Of a stretch of DNA of 64,000 bases, positions 19,990 to 31,100 are shown in pieces. Below the pieces are notes generated by a model. It searched no databases. It had not been told where the DNA came from and was given only the letters and a program-made list of their open reading frames with translations. The translations under genes and the position numbers were made by a program. This DNA is from Chiridota heheva (taxonomy: Eukaryota; Echinodermata; Holothuroidea; Apodida; Chiridotidae). Position 1 is the stretch's first letter; each line of letters opens with the position of its first letter. The stretch is taken from positions 82,501 through 146,500 of the forward strand of contig JAIGNY010004601.1 of NCBI GenBank assembly GCA_020152595.1, given 5' to 3'.

Positions 19990-22390
19990 TAGCCTAGCAT
20001 TATACTATGCATTGTATTAACATGTTAGGATATCTTCCGTACAGGATCTTGTATGCATTAGAACAATTTCTTCAATCGATGTTGGTGCATGCGTATTGGG
20101 TCGACGTCATTGGGGTGTACGAGATGTCGGCTTCTTACAGCTCCAAGGAGCTACAGTTGTTACAAGAGAGCCTATATTTTATTTAACGTTACCAGTACAT
20201 ATCGTGTATTCGTTTTTCTCGCATTAAGACAAAGTTGTTCATTTTCAAGCTTGAATTATGGGGCAATGGAGAGACCTTGAGGGGGTCTCTACGACGTCCT
20301 CTTTTCTGGAGATCTAATTTTTTCTTTTTATCTCCACAGACGCCAAGTTATTCAGTGGTTTGTGTTTTCCACGCTACCCCTCACTAATAAAGAATGTATG
20401 TCGGACCTATTTACAGATCAATTCCGAGATCTTCTGTTGCGCCAAGCTTGCTGCCAGGACGATCTTCGGAAGACTGAAGCTATTAGCAAAGTCGAAGTCT
20501 TTTTTTTTTTTCCCGCACGTCCCCGCCCTTCAGTCCCCATACGGGGCCGAGGTGCGTTTAACCAACGACGGGCCCGTCGTCACCATGACGCAGTAACGGG
20601 GCCCTATACAGCTTCTTCCTCTCGCCAGGAGCCCACTTCGTGGACCAGCAGAGTGAACGTGGCAGGGACTGGTTTACTCTCCTCCCCTCTGCACGCAGAG
20701 CATGTACATGTACCTCCTCCTCCCGAGGGAGGATGAAGGGCAAGGGACAGCGTTTTGACCCACTCCTGATGCCCCAGTTGAAGGGCGTTCAAGTCGGGGG
20801 GCGTTTGGGGACATTTTCAGAGGCATGGGAGAGATCCACCACAGTTAAATGGGTGCTACAAACTATTTGGCAGGGTTACAATCTAGATTTCACAACTCCC
20901 CTGCCCCAGGGGGTCTTTCGCCCCACGCCTCGTCTGACCGACCACGCAAACTTTTGAGGACAGAAATTGGGGAACTGCTGGCGAAGAGCGCCATCACCCG
21001 CATTTCTAATCCTCCCAGGAACCTTGTAATGTCCAAGTTTTTCCTGGCCCCAAGAAGGGGAACAGGTGGCGCCGATAATCAATCTGAGACCACTCAACAG
21101 GTTCATTCGTCCATTGAAGTTCAAGATGGAGACTCTTCACTCCATCCTCCCTCAGTTGACAAGGGGCCTGTAGGCCATCTCCATCGACCTTGGGGATGTA
21201 AATCTTCATGTGCGATGCTCGAGGAACACAGGCCTTTTCTGTCGTTCCAATTCAACCTGCCAGGCGAGGAAAACACGATCGCAGATCTCTTATCCGCCTC
21301 CAAGGCGCCCCCACAGAATGGGCCCTCCTTGGGTGGCTAAGGGGATCTGGTTGACCTTCGGTCTCTTGGATGTAGATCTGTTCGCGTCCGTGGACAAACA
21401 CAAGCTTCCAATTTTTTTGCGCTCTGACACCCGACCCGAGAGTCTGGAAAGTCAACGCGTTCACGATCAGGTGGACCCACTTCGTGGGCTACGCCTTCCC
21501 ACCGTTCGTTCTGGTAACGAGAGTACTGGGCAAGGTGATGAACGATCAGTGTTCCATGTTTCTTCTGGTCTCCATCCCGTGCTCCGGCAAACTGCACCAC
21601 AATCCAAGAGCACTCCATTTGACTGTGTGGCCTCTATCCACAAATCCCTTGTGTTGCAGGGTCTTTTTGGAAGCAGCTGCCCATATGGCAGCCCGAAGCT
21701 GGAGGTCTTCCACTTTGAGATGTATGCTTACAGACTCGGAATGTTCTTAGGCTGTAGCCAGGGTAGATGGTTTCTCCGTATACGGCGCCTCTTGGTGACG
21801 TAACAGATTTTTTGTTGGTTCAGTTTAACCTGAATAAATCCATCAATACAGTCAAGGGGTTTAGGACAACCATAGCAGCTAACCACTGGGGTTTCTAGAT
21901 GGCTGAACCATCACCGACAAGCAGCCTCTGGAAAGATTAATTAAAGGAATGTTCTTACAAAGACCTTCAGTTGGAACCGCGCTCCCCCTTGGGATATGCA
22001 GGTGGTTCTCGAGACATTAGCGTGGGCTCTGTTTGAGCCTTTGCCAGAATATCCTCTCAAGGAACTGAAGATCAAAACGGTATTTTTACTCTCAGCGGTT
22101 TCTGCTAGACACAGAGGCGCTATTTACATGCTTTCACTTAAAAAGGTCCATATTCGGGGGCGTTCGACTCGACCCAGCCTTCTTAGCCAAGAATCAGACA
22201 TTAGAGTTTTTACTGGAACCTATTTTCCTTCCATCACTCGCTACGTTTTCTGACACGGCAGAGGACAAGGCCTGGTGCCCCGTTTGATGTCTCAAACACT
22301 AAATTAAACGTATGCAATCTTTTCGGAACGACATCACCGCCTTATTCGTGTCCTTACAAAATCTGCATCGCGCTGTCTCGCATGATACGA
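19990..22390 (+). mobile_element. Degenerate DIRS-like tyrosine-recombinase retrotransposon
   Basis: The order of fragments fits DIRS elements. A gag-like arginine/glycine-rich piece (VPIRGRGAFNQRR near 20540) comes first. The RT N-terminal part follows, with GYNLDFTTPLPQGVFRPTP near 20876, LLAKSAITRI, and in another frame PIINLRPLNRFIRPLKFKME near 21072-21131, then AISIDLGDVNLHV. Next come LPGEENTIADLLS near 21258 and the DIRS-typical DLFAS segment (LDVDLFASVDKHKLPIF near 21366-21420). A tyrosine-recombinase-like piece lies at 22000-22250 (LKIKTVFLLSAVSARHRGA). The RT palm with its YxDD box and most of RNase H are missing between about 21250 and 21258. Several frameshifts are present. Outer limits are estimates; terminal repeats were not resolved. 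Confidence 0.75.
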
Positions 22391-23297
22391 TTTCACATAT
22401 ATATTCATATATATATTCATATATATATATACATATATTATATCTCAAGTTTTCTAGCATATGAAAAATTGTTTTTATTTTAGAATAAAAGGTTTTATAA
22501 ATTTGATAAAGAATTTACATAGTGTAATCCCTGGTGGGGAAGTAATGTCATCATGCAAAATGGCAGCCTCCACATGCCGACTTCAAACATGAATAACTTG
22601 AGGTACAGTAGGAATAATACTTTACCTTGTTGTTTGTAGTAGTTGTTTTAGATTTTAATCCTCTATTACAAAGTAAAATATGTGACAAAATTACTGTAGA
22701 AAATGTGTTTTCTTCATGTGCTACTGTTATTTTGATGAACTCGTTTTTGGTAACCATTAAATGCATCCAGAATTCCTTTAAAGGTCTGCGGACATGTCGC
22801 AATTTCAAAATGAGTTTTAGAATCTGAGCAGATCAGTTTTTGCGTTTTTAAAGAAAACTTTAGTTTTTGAGTGATGGCTAATCAGTTTTGAATCCATTTG
22901 AAATTGTTGATGTATGGCAGGACAAAATCTTTCAATTTCTTCCCTAAATCTTAATTACTGGAAATGATTGGAAAGTCTATTCATGTTTAAATTTGATTGG
23001 AGGTACCTGACCACTTCAAAGAATTATAATAGACATTTAAACAAAGTAGCCAAGAATTGACATTACCAATGTCGGCATGTAATACTTTTTTAACAACATT
23101 TGCATGAAATATAGAAATTGACGCTTGTGATTTTAAAAAACAACTTGTAAAATGGCCAATGTATAACTGAATTTCATGAAAGGTTTGCTACTACAATGGT
23201 TTGTAATAGGTTTGAAAGCAATCTAGTTACTGTTGTCTCTACACATCCAATTACTGAAGCACTGTGAATGAACATATGTTAATTTCTTTACTATTAG
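22391..23297. other. Intron with a TA-rich simple repeat
   Basis: A TA/CATATATAT simple repeat at 22393-22440 is followed by A+T-rich intron up to the pyrimidine-rich tract and ACTATTAG before 23298. No gene was recognised. Confidence 0.45.
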
Positions 23298-23626
23298 CTG
23301 ATCTGGATACAGGAGGATTCCGGGAAAGATTCGATTGGTCAATGGTGGTGTCAACGCAGGTAGAGTGGAGACATACTACAACTCACAATGGGGCACCATT
23401 TGTAGCAGTACCTTTGGAGAAGAAGAAGGCAGTGTAGTCTGTAAGAATCTTGGCTTTATCGGCTTGAGTTACATAATATTTTATGGAAGTGGAAGTGGAC
23501 CTATATTATTCTCCGATCTCACTTGTACTGGGGATGAGTTGTACCTTTCTGATTGCTACTATACTTCTGAGTACAACTATGCTTGCGAGCATAATCAGGA
23601 TGTTGGCGTGGAATGCATGGAAGCTT
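23298..23626 (+). CDS. SRCR domain exon E, frame conflict at the 5' end
   Basis: Codes an SRCR domain with KIRLVNGGVNAGRVETYY, QWGTICSS, VVCKNLGF, a GSGPILFSDL loop, LTCTGDELYLSDC, YAC and GVEC, giving six cysteines. The donor after 23626 (GCTT/GTAAGT) is phase 1. The natural acceptor, CTTTACTATTAG at 23297, gives a 329-bp exon, one short of a multiple of three, and its phase-1 frame does not join KIRLVNGG. The alternative AGs at 23312 and 23315 give phase 2, and in the working frame a TGA at 23299 lies behind the 23297 acceptor. A one-base loss near GGGAAAGATT (23322-23330) would explain everything, either as a real mutation or as a sequence error in an A run. The domain itself is certain; whether it is translated is not. 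Confidence 0.75.
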
Positions 23627-23659
23627 GTAAGTTATTCCTTTTTTCTCCCCTTTAAAATT

Positions 23660-24010
23660 TGAATATTTAAGGATTAGGCCAGGGGTCAAGCAAGTCCATC
23701 CTATATGAAAGAGGACTTGAAAAGAAAAAAAGATAGTGAAGAAAGCATTCATCTTTAAATCTTATTTTGTAAAGGAGATATTTAAGTATTGAACCCTGTC
23801 ATTTGTTATTTGTGTAGAAATGACTGGTGTAGTTACTGTCTGTCTGCTATGGAAGGTTGGCGCCCTAATACTCACATTCTTAAGAAATGTATTTTAAAGA
23901 TAGTTTATTAAACTTTTTCATCATTTGAACTATATTCCTTATGCTTTCTTCGTGTAGTAAATTGTATTTATCCTTACTAGAAGATTCTGTTTTACTACTT
24001 TATTTACATA
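23660..24010 (+). repeat. Dispersed ~300-bp repeat, copy 2
   Basis: Co-linear with copy 1 (4850-5165) and copy 3 (63455-63720). Shared words include AGGATTAG, AGAGGACTTNAAAAGAAA, GTGAAGAAAGCATTCA, TGTGTAGAAATGACTGGTGTAG and CTCACATTCTTAA. It starts only about 35 bp after the exon E donor. Confidence 0.75.
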
Positions 24011-24239
24011 CCCAATGAATTTTAAGCCGCAAAATGGATTGCCAAAATAGGGTAGAATACATCAAGACTGCCTCTGTTGCCTGACACATGTTTAAAGCTT
24101 CAACATGACTCATCTGGGAAGTGTTTATCTCATGTTAAGCACCTCATAGCTCTACCAGTCAAGTGCTATGTTCCACACCTCTATGCTCTCTCTATTGGAG
24201 TACCATATTCTGGTACTGCAGCCCGCTGTTGAGATATTT

Positions 24240-27200
24240 TATAGGAGTTGGTGTGCTTAGGCTAAGACACCAATTTATAGACAATTGTGGTAGTGACCAT
24301 TACCCTCTTATACACTCCAACCTTCAAACCCTCTCTAATCACACCCTCAATTGGAGCCTCGAGAAGACTGACTGGCCCCTTTTTTGAAACCCTCTGTGAC
24401 TCATACCTCTCCCCCTTATCTCCTCGAGGGTGAGGATTCCATGTCAAACTTTAGTAATATCCTTATCAACATCGTCACCTGCTCTATTCCCAAAACCTCT
24501 AAACCCCCTAATAACCCCTTCCCCCTCCCTTCCTTTCTCAACCCCTGGTTCTCTAATGGCTGCAAAACGGCCATAAAGAACAGGAAAAGGACCCTCAGAA
24601 ACTTCAAAACTAACCCGACCACCCACAACCTCTTTCGCATCAGCCATGCCAAGGCCAGACGCTCTATCAAGGACAGTAAAACTAACACTTGGAACAACTT
24701 CATCTCTTCTCTCACCACCAACACCCCCACTAAGAAGATTTGGAGAATGGTTAATAGCTTCCACGGCAGGGTGGGCATGTTTCCCATCTCTTATCTCTCC
24801 TGGAATGGTAATCTCTTCACCGCGAAAAAGGACATCGTTAACCACCTTGCCGCCTCTTTCAGTAACATCTTGTCCTCAGCCAACTACTCCAATGCTTTCC
24901 AAACCAAAAAAGCTCACGATGAAGCCCAGAGTATCACCTTTCCCTCCGACAACTCTGAGAGCTACAACACCTCTCTCACCTTGTAAATTAAACCAAGCCG
25001 TTCATGATGCTGGCTGCACCTCCAAGGGCCCAGATAAAATCCCCTACCAGTTCATGAAACACCTTCCCAACAAGGCCACCACCACCTTACTCACCATCCT
25101 CAACCACATTTGTTCCTCACACTCCTTTCCTCCTCCCTAAACCGGGGAAAAACAGTACCAACCCCTTCAGCTACCGTCCCATCGCTCTTACCTGCTGTCT
25201 CTGTAAAATTATGGAAAGGATCATTAACCAGAGACTAAACTGGTCCCTTGAGACCAACAGAATTCTCTCCCCTCATCAGAGCGACTTCCAAGAACGTCAC
25301 AATACCCTAGACCAGTTAATTACGCTCGACACTGCTATCTGGGAATCCTTTGCAAAAAAGGAACACCTCATTGGAGCTTTTGACACTACTTGAAAATACG
25401 GCATTATCCGCAAACTTTACACCATCGGCCTCAGAGGCCACCTCCCCATCTTTATTCAAAACTTCCTCTCACCCAGGCAGTTCAAAAGATTGTATTGGCC
25501 ACACCCTCTCCAACCCCTACCCCCAAGAAGAGGGCGTCCCCAAAGGCAGCATCCTCTCCCCCACTCTCTTCAACCTGAGCATTAATAACATTGCGGACAA
25601 CCTTGGCCCCAACATCAAACGTACCTTCTACGTGGACGACTTCACCATCTTCTACTTCTCTCTTGACTTTCCTCTTGTTAAAAGTAGACTCCAACTCGGC
25701 CTCAACCAGATCAAGTCTGGTGCAACAATAACGGTTTAGAATTCTCCAAAGACAAGACAGTTTGCATGCACTTCTGTCATTTCAACAACCTCCAACCCAA
25801 CCCGAACCTCGTGCTCAATGGCAATTGCATATCTGAAGATAAACACACGAAGTTCCTGGGTTTAACTCTAGACCCCAAGCTCTCCTACAAGCAACACATC
25901 ACCAACCTGGAATAGAAATGCAGCAGCTCCATCAACCTTCTCTGCCTCCTCTCCAACACCACTTGGGGTGTGAACCGCCATGCTCTCCACAAAATCATCA
26001 GGCTCGCCATTCGTGCCAAGCTTGACTATGACAATATTTTCTACTGTGTCGCTCACAACTCATACCTCAACCACATCCAAAATGAAGCCCTAAGACTTTG
26101 TCTTGGTACCTACAGGACCTCCCCAATCACCAGTCTTCATGTTGAAGCCAACGGACCCCCCTTTCTATTTAGATGTAGGAAGCTTAGCCTCTCCTATGCT
26201 CTCACCAACACCCAGAACCCTGTTTACAACCTCATTAGGTACCCCAATTTCTCCACCCTCTTTGATAGGACTAAAACCCTATCCCCTTTCTTTAGCTTAT
26301 GCATTAAATCAGACCTCTTCCATCTTGGCATCAACCAGCCACTCTTGGCACCTTCTCCTGGCCCACTTTTCCTCCTTGGGTCACCCCCTCCCTTCTATCC
26401 ACCTGGGCCTCTCCACTCATCACAAAACCCTAACCCACCCTACCGTATCCTCTTCATCATTCTCCACAACCAAATCAAAGACCAACTTTCAAACTGCACC
26501 TTCATCTATACGATGGCTCCTAGGAAGGCGACAAGACAGCTGCTGCTGCCGTCATCCAAGACATCACCCTCAGTAGCAGACTTCCCGACTACTTGTCCAT
26601 CTTTTCAGCAAAGGCCATCCTCCCAGCTTTCAACTTTATTGAGCCACTTTGCCATCTTCTCCAACTCCAAGGCTGTTCTTACTTCTTTACTCAATCTTAA
26701 ATGGGATAACTTCACATCCCACTTCCTCCTCCGGAACCTCCTTTCACCCACCCTCTGCAGAAAAAGTATTATTTTCTTCTGGATACCCAGCCATGTTGGC
26801 ATCCCTGGCAATGACATGGCTGATGCAGCCTCTAAGCTTGCCCTTAATCTTCCCCCTACCCTATTTCCGAAAACCCTTTGTGACATCAATCCGCTTATCG
26901 CTTCCCTTGTTTGTGACCGCTGGCAAACCTCATGGGATTCAAATTAATAACAAATTCTGCGTCATCCAGCCTACCATTACAATCAAACCCACAATCAACA
27001 ACCTCTCTCGTGTCGACAACGTTCATATTACCCGTCTTAGATTAGGTCACACCCACCTCACTCACTCACACATCCTTTTTGGCTTCCCCAAACCCTTCGC
27101 AACAATTGCCATTGCACCCTCACAGTCCATCACGTTCTCCTTGCTTGCCCACTGTACAACTTTCCCAGAGCTTCCCTTGCTCCCCACAACTCAATTGCCA

Positions 27201-27485
27201 AGTTCCTCCAGAAAAACCCTCCGGATAAAATTATCTCCTTCCTTCATCATGCTTCCCTCTACAACTGTATTTAGTCCTCATCTTCCAACCCCTCTCTCTA
27301 CTTTGTTTTCTTCACCCATGCACCTTCCCTCTCGATCCCAGCTTTCTGACTTTTTGTTCTTGTATTTCTCTCATTCTCTCCCTGTTTTTTTTTCCTGCCC
27401 ACCTCTAGAATGATATAACCTCTCAGGCACAATTTGACCCTCGTTGTTGTGGTGCCGTTAAGCCCCCATCAAACAAACAAACAAT
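24240..27485 (+). mobile_element. Long I-like LINE ORF2 copy, frameshifted
   Basis: The longest LINE copy. It starts at the end of the endonuclease domain (DNCGSDHYPLIHSN near 24283), followed by the linker region. The RT part reads IINQRLNWSLETNRILSPHQ and then FQERHNTLDQLI near 25215-25325, with the catalytic box FYVDDFTIFYF at 25627-25659. The RNase H domain lies at about 26505-26870, with SNSKAVL, FFWIPSHVGIPGNDMADAAS and a damaged YTDG start (a base is lost near 26510). The C-terminal cysteine/histidine segment and a 3' UTR with a CAAAC tail (27468-27482) close it. Frames change at least five times, so the copy is dead. It is 5' truncated, in sense with the SRCR gene, and lies in the intron after exon E. 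Confidence 0.9.
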
Positions 27486-27489
27486 CACC

Positions 27490-27725
27490 ATTACATTCTA
27501 TGTTCATCCAATTTTTGGTGAACATAATGGATATGGGGTGGGATGTGTATGGGACTTAAGTGGGAAATTATATGGGACAATGTGGGATGGCATTTGGGGC
27601 ATAATGTGGTATAGCATATGTGATGTAGGATGTGATTTTTACAGGACATAAGGTAGGATGACATGTGGTGCATAAGTTTGAGTGCCATGGGGAACATAGG
27701 GTGCGATGTCCTATGGGATATAAAA
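27490..27725. repeat. Decayed G-rich repeat related to the 22-bp array
   Basis: Irregular units such as GGGACAATGTGGGATGGCATTT agree at 19 of 22 positions with the 22-bp unit at 17955-18765. Others (GGGACTTAAGTGGG, GGATATAAAATGGGATGG) are more diverged. It probably represents an old outlying piece of the same family. Confidence 0.6.
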
Positions 27726-28019
27726 TGGGATGGTGTTTGGAATTTTTGTTGTTGATAATTTGGCTTGTTATTTGTGTGTCAATTTACATAAATGCGAGCC
27801 ATTACATTGTTTACTGTTCTCGTTTACCATTCTTGTTAGGACAGTTTGTGTGTTATTTGTATATATTGATATCAAATGCATATGTGTACCTTTAGACTGA
27901 CTGCTTGATATAGGGCTGGGTTTACCTTGTTTAGTAGCTAGTATATGGCTCCAGTTACCTGCATCATGTTAGGTATTGTGGATCAAGATTTCATTTGGGG
28001 TGCAGTGGATCAGTTTTAA
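27726..28019. other. Intron, nothing seen
   Basis: A+T-rich sequence without recognised features. Confidence 0.35.
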
Positions 28020-28156
28020 GAAGTCATAGTCCTATGCAAAAGTTACCAGGTTTGACTCCCTCACGGGCATTGTGTTGGTTCCTTGAGCAAGACACTCATC
28101 TGTAAATGAGTACCAGCTCTACTGGGATGTTAAACTGTGATGCACTGACACCGTCT
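28020..28156 (+). mobile_element. SINE-derived fragment at the left edge of the 32-bp array
   Basis: CCAGGTTTGACTCCC resembles a pol III B box region. TTCCTTGAGCAAGACACTCAT and AAATGAGTACCAGCT match the body of the SINE at 10855-11165 read on its own strand. The 32-bp array begins directly at its end (CCGTCTGGGAGGAGCC). Confidence 0.65.
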
Positions 28157-31100
28157 GGGAGGAGCCATGTGCTATCATCCACTTATCCAGGAGGAGCCAT
28201 GTGCTATCATCCATTTATCCAGGAAGAGCCATGTGCTATCATCCACTTATCCAAGAGGAGCCATGTGCTATCATCCACTTATACAGGAACCATGTGCTAT
28301 CATCCACTTATCCAAGAGGAGCCATGTGCTATCATCCACTTATACAGGAACCATGTGCTATCATCCACTTATCCAAGAGGAGCCATGTGCTATCATCCAT
28401 GTATCCAGGAGGAGCCATGTGCTATCATCCATTTATCCAGGAAGAGCCATGTGCTATCATCCACTTATCCAGGAGGAGCCATGTGCTATCATCCACTTAT
28501 ACAGGAGGAGCCATGTGCTATCATCCACTCATCCAGGAGGAGCCATGTGCTATCATCCACTTATACAGGAGGAGCCATGTGCTATTATCCACTTATACAG
28601 GAACCATGTACTATCATCCACTTATCCAAGGGGAGCCATGTGCTATCATCCACTGATCCAGGAGGAGCCATGTGCTATCGTCCACTTATACAGGAGGAGC
28701 CATGTGCTATTATCCACTTATACAGGAGCAGTCATGTGCTATCATCCACTTATCCAGGAGGAGCCATGTGCTATCACTCACTTATCCAAGAGGAGCCATG
28801 TGCTATCATCCACTTATCCAAGAGGAGCCATGTGCTATCATCCATGTATCCAGGAGGAGTCATGTGCTATCATCCATTTATTCAGGAAGAGCCATGTGCT
28901 ATCATCCACTTATCCAGGAGGAGCCATGTGCTATCATCCACTTATACAGGAACCATGTGCTATCATCCACTTATCAAGGAGAAGCCATGTGTTATCACTC
29001 ACTTATACAGGAACCATGTGCTATCATCCACTTATCCAAGAGGAGCCATGTGCTATCACTCACCTATCCAAGAGGAGCCATGTGCTATCATCCACTTATC
29101 CAAGAGGAGCCATGTGCTATCATCCACTTATACAGGAACCATGTGCTATCATCCACTTATCCAAGAGGAGCCATGTGCTATCATCCACTTATCCAAGAGG
29201 AGCCATGTAATATCATCCATTTATCCAGGAGGAGCCATGTGCTATCATCCACTTATCCAGAAGGAGCCATGTGCTATCATCCACTTATACAGGAGGAGCC
29301 ATGTGCTATTATCCACTTATACAGGAACCATGTACTATCATCCACTTATCCAAGGGGAGCCATGTGCTATCATCCACTGATCCAGGAGGAGCCATGTGCT
29401 ATCATTCACTGATCCAGGAGGAGCCATGTGCTATCATCCACTTATACAGGAGGAGCCATGTGCTATTATCCACTTATACAGGAGGAGTCATGTGCTACCA
29501 TCCACTTATCCAGGAGGAGCCATGTGCTATCATCCACTGATCCAGGAGGAGCCATGTGCTATCATCCACTGATCCAGAAGGAGCCATGTGCTATCATCCA
29601 CTTATACAGGAGGAACCATGTGCTATTATCCACTTATACAGGAGGAGCCATGTGCCATCACTCACTTATCCAAGAGGAGCCATGTGCTGTCATCCACTTA
29701 TACAGAAACCATGTGCTATCATCCACTTATCCAAGAGGAGCCATGTGCTATCACTCACCTATCCAAGAGGAGCCATTTGCTATCATCCACTTTTTCAAGA
29801 GGAGCCATGTGCTATCATCCACTTATCCAAGAGGAGCCATGTGCTATCATCCACTTATACAGGAACCATGTACTATCATCCACTTATCCAAGAGGAGCCA
29901 TGTGCTATCATCCACTGATCCAGGAGGAGCCATGTGCTATCATCCACTGATCCAGAAGGAGCCATGTGCTATCATCCACTTATCCAAGAGGAGCCATGTG
30001 CTATCATCCACTGATCCAGGAGGAGCCATGTGCTATCATCCACTGATCCAGAAGGAGCCATGTGCTATTATCCACTTATCCAAGAGGAGCCATGTGCTAT
30101 CATCCACTGATCCAGGAGGAGCCATGTGCTATCATCCACTGATCCAGAAGGAGCCATGTGCTATTATCCACTTATCCAAGAGGAGCCATGTGCTATCATC
30201 CACTGATCCAGGAGGAGCCATGTGCTATCATCCACTGATCCAGAAGGAGCCATGTGCTATCATCCACTGATCCAGAAGGAGCCATGTGCTATTATCCACT
30301 TATCCAAGAGGAGCCATGTGCTATCATCCACTGATCCAGGAGGAGCCATGTGCTATCATCCACTTATCCAAGAGGAGCCATGTGCTATCATCCACTGATC
30401 CAGGAGGAGCCATGTGCTATCATCCACTGATCCAGAAGGAGCCATGTGCTATTATCCACTTATCCAAGAGGAGCCATGTGCTATCATCCACTGATCCAGG
30501 AGGAGCCATGTGCTATCATCCACTGATCCAGAAGGAGCCATGTGCTATCATCCACTTATACAGGAGGAACCATGTGCTATTATCCACTTATACAGGAGGA
30601 GCCATGTGCCATCACTCACTTATCCAAGAGGAGCCATGTGCTGTCATCCACTTATACAGAAACCATGTGCTATCATCCACTTATCCAAGAGGAGCCATGT
30701 GCTATCATCCACTTTTTCAAGAGGAGCCATGTGCTATCATCCACTTATACAGGAGGAGCCATGTGCTATTATCCACTTATACAGGAGGAGCCATGTGCTA
30801 TCATCCACTTATACAGGAGGAGCCATGTGCTATCATCCACTTATCCAAGAGGAGCCATGTGCTATCATCCATGTATCCAGGAGGAGCCATGTGCTATCAT
30901 CCACTTATACAGGAGGAACCATGTGCTATCATCCACTTATACAGGAGGAGCCATGTGCTATCATCCACTTATACAGGAGGAGCCATGTGCTATTATCCAC
31001 TTATACAGGAACCATGTACTATCATCCATGTATCCAGGAGGAGCCATGTGCTATCATCCACTTATACAGGAGGAACCATGTGCTATCATCCACTTATACA

